From Allosphingosinicella sp. (lineage in GTDB: Bacteria > Pseudomonadota > Alphaproteobacteria > Sphingomonadales > Sphingomonadaceae), in contig JASLBD010000285.1 of assembly GCA_030146745.1 (NCBI GenBank), positions 1-5,244 of the forward strand: 5,244 nt of DNA. Reading direction: 5' to 3'. The notes below the pieces were generated by a model. The model had not been told where the DNA came from and did no database searches. It was given only the letters and a program-made list of their open reading frames with translations. Position 1 is the first letter of the stretch; the number at the start of each line of letters is the position of its first letter. This document shows, piece after piece, positions 4,133 to 5,244 of this stretch. Position numbers and translations under genes: made by a program.

Positions 4133-5244
4133 ATGGCGGACGAGGAAAAGCAGCCGACGAGGCTGCAGGTCGCGACGATGCGGCCGGAGGACAGCGGCCG
4201 CGGACTGGCCCGGCTGCCGCGGCGGCTGATGGCCCAGCTCGAGCTCGCCGAGGGTGACGTCATCGAGGTCACCGGCAAGCGCGCCACCCCGGCCCGCGCC
4301 GTCGGCCCCTATGCGGAGGACGAGGGGCTCGACATCATCCGCCTCGACGGCCTCCAGCGCGCCAATGCCGAGATCGGCTCGGGCGATTTCGTCACCCTCC
4401 GCAAGGTCGAATCCAAGGCCGCTCAGCGCGTCGTCTTCGCGCCCGCTCAGAAAAACCTTCGGCTGCACGGCTCGGCCCAGGCGCTGAAGCGCAGCTTCGG
4501 GATGAAGCCGCTCACCGCCGGCGACGTCGTCGCCACCACCGGCCAGCAGCAGATCCAGCGCGGCGACATCCCGCCCGAATTGCGCCAGATGCTGAACGCT
4601 CCGGCCTACGCCCTCCAGGAGATCCGCCTGACGGTGGTCGCCACCGCGCCCAAGGGCATCGTCCATATCGACGCCAATACCGAGGTCGAGCTTCGCCCCG
4701 AATATGCCGAGGCCACCGAGACGAGGCGCGCCGACGTCACCTATGACGATCTCGGCGGGATCGGCACCACCATCGACCAGCTTCGCGAGATGGTCGAGCT
4801 TCCGCTTCGCTATCCCGAGATATTCGAGCGGCTCGGCGTCGATCCGCCCAAGGGCGTCCTCCTCTACGGCCCGCCGGGTACCGGCAAGACGAGGCTGGCG
4901 CGGGCGGTGGCGAACGAGAGCGACGCGAGCTTCTTCCACATCGCGGGCCCCGAGATCATGGGCTCGGCCTATGGCGAGAGCGAGCGGCGGCTTCGCGAGG
5001 TGTTCGAGGAGGCGGCCAAGGCCTCGCCCGCGATCATCTTCATCGACGAGATCGATTCGATCGCGCCCAAGCGCGGCCAGGTCCAGGGCGAGACCGAGAA
5101 GCGCCTCGTCGCCCAGCTCCTCACCCTGCTCGACGGGCTCGAGCCGCGCCAGAATCTCGTCGTCATCGCCGCCACCAACCGGCCCGAGGCGCTCGACGAG
5201 GCGCTCCGCCGGCCCGGCCGCTTCGACCGCGAGATCGTCATCGG
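4133..5244 (+). CDS. Cdc48/VAT (p97)-type AAA+ ATPase, N-terminal part (3' end outside window)
   Basis: The frame is open from ATG 4133 to the window edge, giving 370 complete codons. Residues about 8-95 fit the Cdc48 N-terminal double-psi beta-barrel ([21 protein letters not shown]) and about 105-185 fit the second N subdomain. The first ATPase domain begins with [20 protein letters not shown], before Walker A GPPGTGKT at 246-253. [13 protein letters not shown] is the pore-loop region, and Walker B is IIFIDEID with D305 and E306. Sensor-1 is N349 in ATNRP, and the arginine fingers are R360 and R363 in RRPGRFDRE. The N-domain plus D1 spacing matches p97 closely, unlike FtsH or proteasomal ATPases. 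Such proteins form hexamers that unfold or extract substrate proteins; a second ATPase domain is expected beyond the edge. AAGGGA nine bases upstream supports the start. Catalytic residues all look intact. Substrates in bacteria are largely unknown. Confidence 0.96.
   Translation, partial: MADEEKQPTRLQVATMRPEDSGRGLARLPRRLMAQLELAEGDVIEVTGKRATPARAVGPYAEDEGLDIIRLDGLQRANAEIGSGDFVTLRKVESKAAQRVVFAPAQKNLRLHGSAQALKRSFGMKPLTAGDVVATTGQQQIQRGDIPPELRQMLNAPAYALQEIRLTVVATAPKGIVHIDANTEVELRPEYAEATETRRADVTYDDLGGIGTTIDQLREMVELPLRYPEIFERLGVDPPKGVLLYGPPGTGKTRLARAVANESDASFFHIAGPEIMGSAYGESERRLREVFEEAAKASPAIIFIDEIDSIAPKRGQVQGETEKRLVAQLLTLLDGLEPRQNLVVIAATNRPEALDEALRRPGRFDREIVI

Noticed and set aside
3228..4133. Open frame of 301 codons on the - strand across the globin gene and its leader
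   Set aside because: Low-complexity R/G/P-rich translation with no family motif. It overlaps the globin gene in another frame and is typical of stop-poor GC-rich DNA.
4049..4939. Open frame of 296 codons antisense to the Cdc48-like gene
   Set aside because: It runs opposite a gene with intact Cdc48 N-domain, Walker A and pore-loop motifs. The antisense translation has no recognisable domain.
1..5244. tRNA, rRNA, CRISPR array, insertion sequence or phage integrase
   Set aside because: No direct-repeat arrays, transposase or integrase motifs, or cloverleaf-like sequences were seen on either strand.

Overview
The window is GC-rich and compact, with short intergenic gaps, and looks like chromosome from an alphaproteobacterium. 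A sphingomonad-like host is my best guess, from the combination of a small cyclophilin, a GcvA-type LysR regulator, a short divergent globin and a Cdc48/VCP-type AAA+ ATPase. That assignment is inference from protein style, not from a marker gene.

Layout. Bases 1-1141 (+ strand) hold the 3' part of a cyclophilin peptidyl-prolyl isomerase, followed after 4 bases by a complete short-chain dehydrogenase/reductase (SDR), probably one transcript. Convergent to it, bases 1138-2113 (- strand) hold a toxin-antitoxin-like cluster of three genes, in transcription order: a ribbon-helix-helix (RHH) RelB-like antitoxin, a 141-residue XRE-type helix-turn-helix protein, and a RelE-type toxin. The last two overlap by ATGA. 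The SDR and toxin genes overlap at their stop codons. A GcvA-type LysR regulator (2169-3062, -) lies upstream of the cluster. The 239-base gap behind it carries TGCAA-type dyads and a very good intrinsic terminator that works on the + strand, although no recognised + strand gene precedes it; a small RNA or tiny ORF is the likely explanation. Bases 3302-3757 (-) encode a small divergent globin with a probable long, structured leader (3758-3978) containing a 26-codon upstream ORF. From 4133 to the right edge (+) runs the N-terminal part of a Cdc48/VAT-type AAA+ ATPase: N-domain plus most of the first ATPase domain.

How the parts may work together. The toxin cluster looks self-contained: one promoter with a palindrome over its -10 region, and a second set of inverted repeats in front of the HTH gene, suggest two autoregulators acting on one toxin. 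The order RHH - HTH - RelE is unusual, because this RHH type and this RelE type normally sit directly next to each other. That three-gene arrangement is the most interesting feature here, followed by the orphan terminator and the globin leader. The LysR, globin and Cdc48 genes show no obvious shared pathway.
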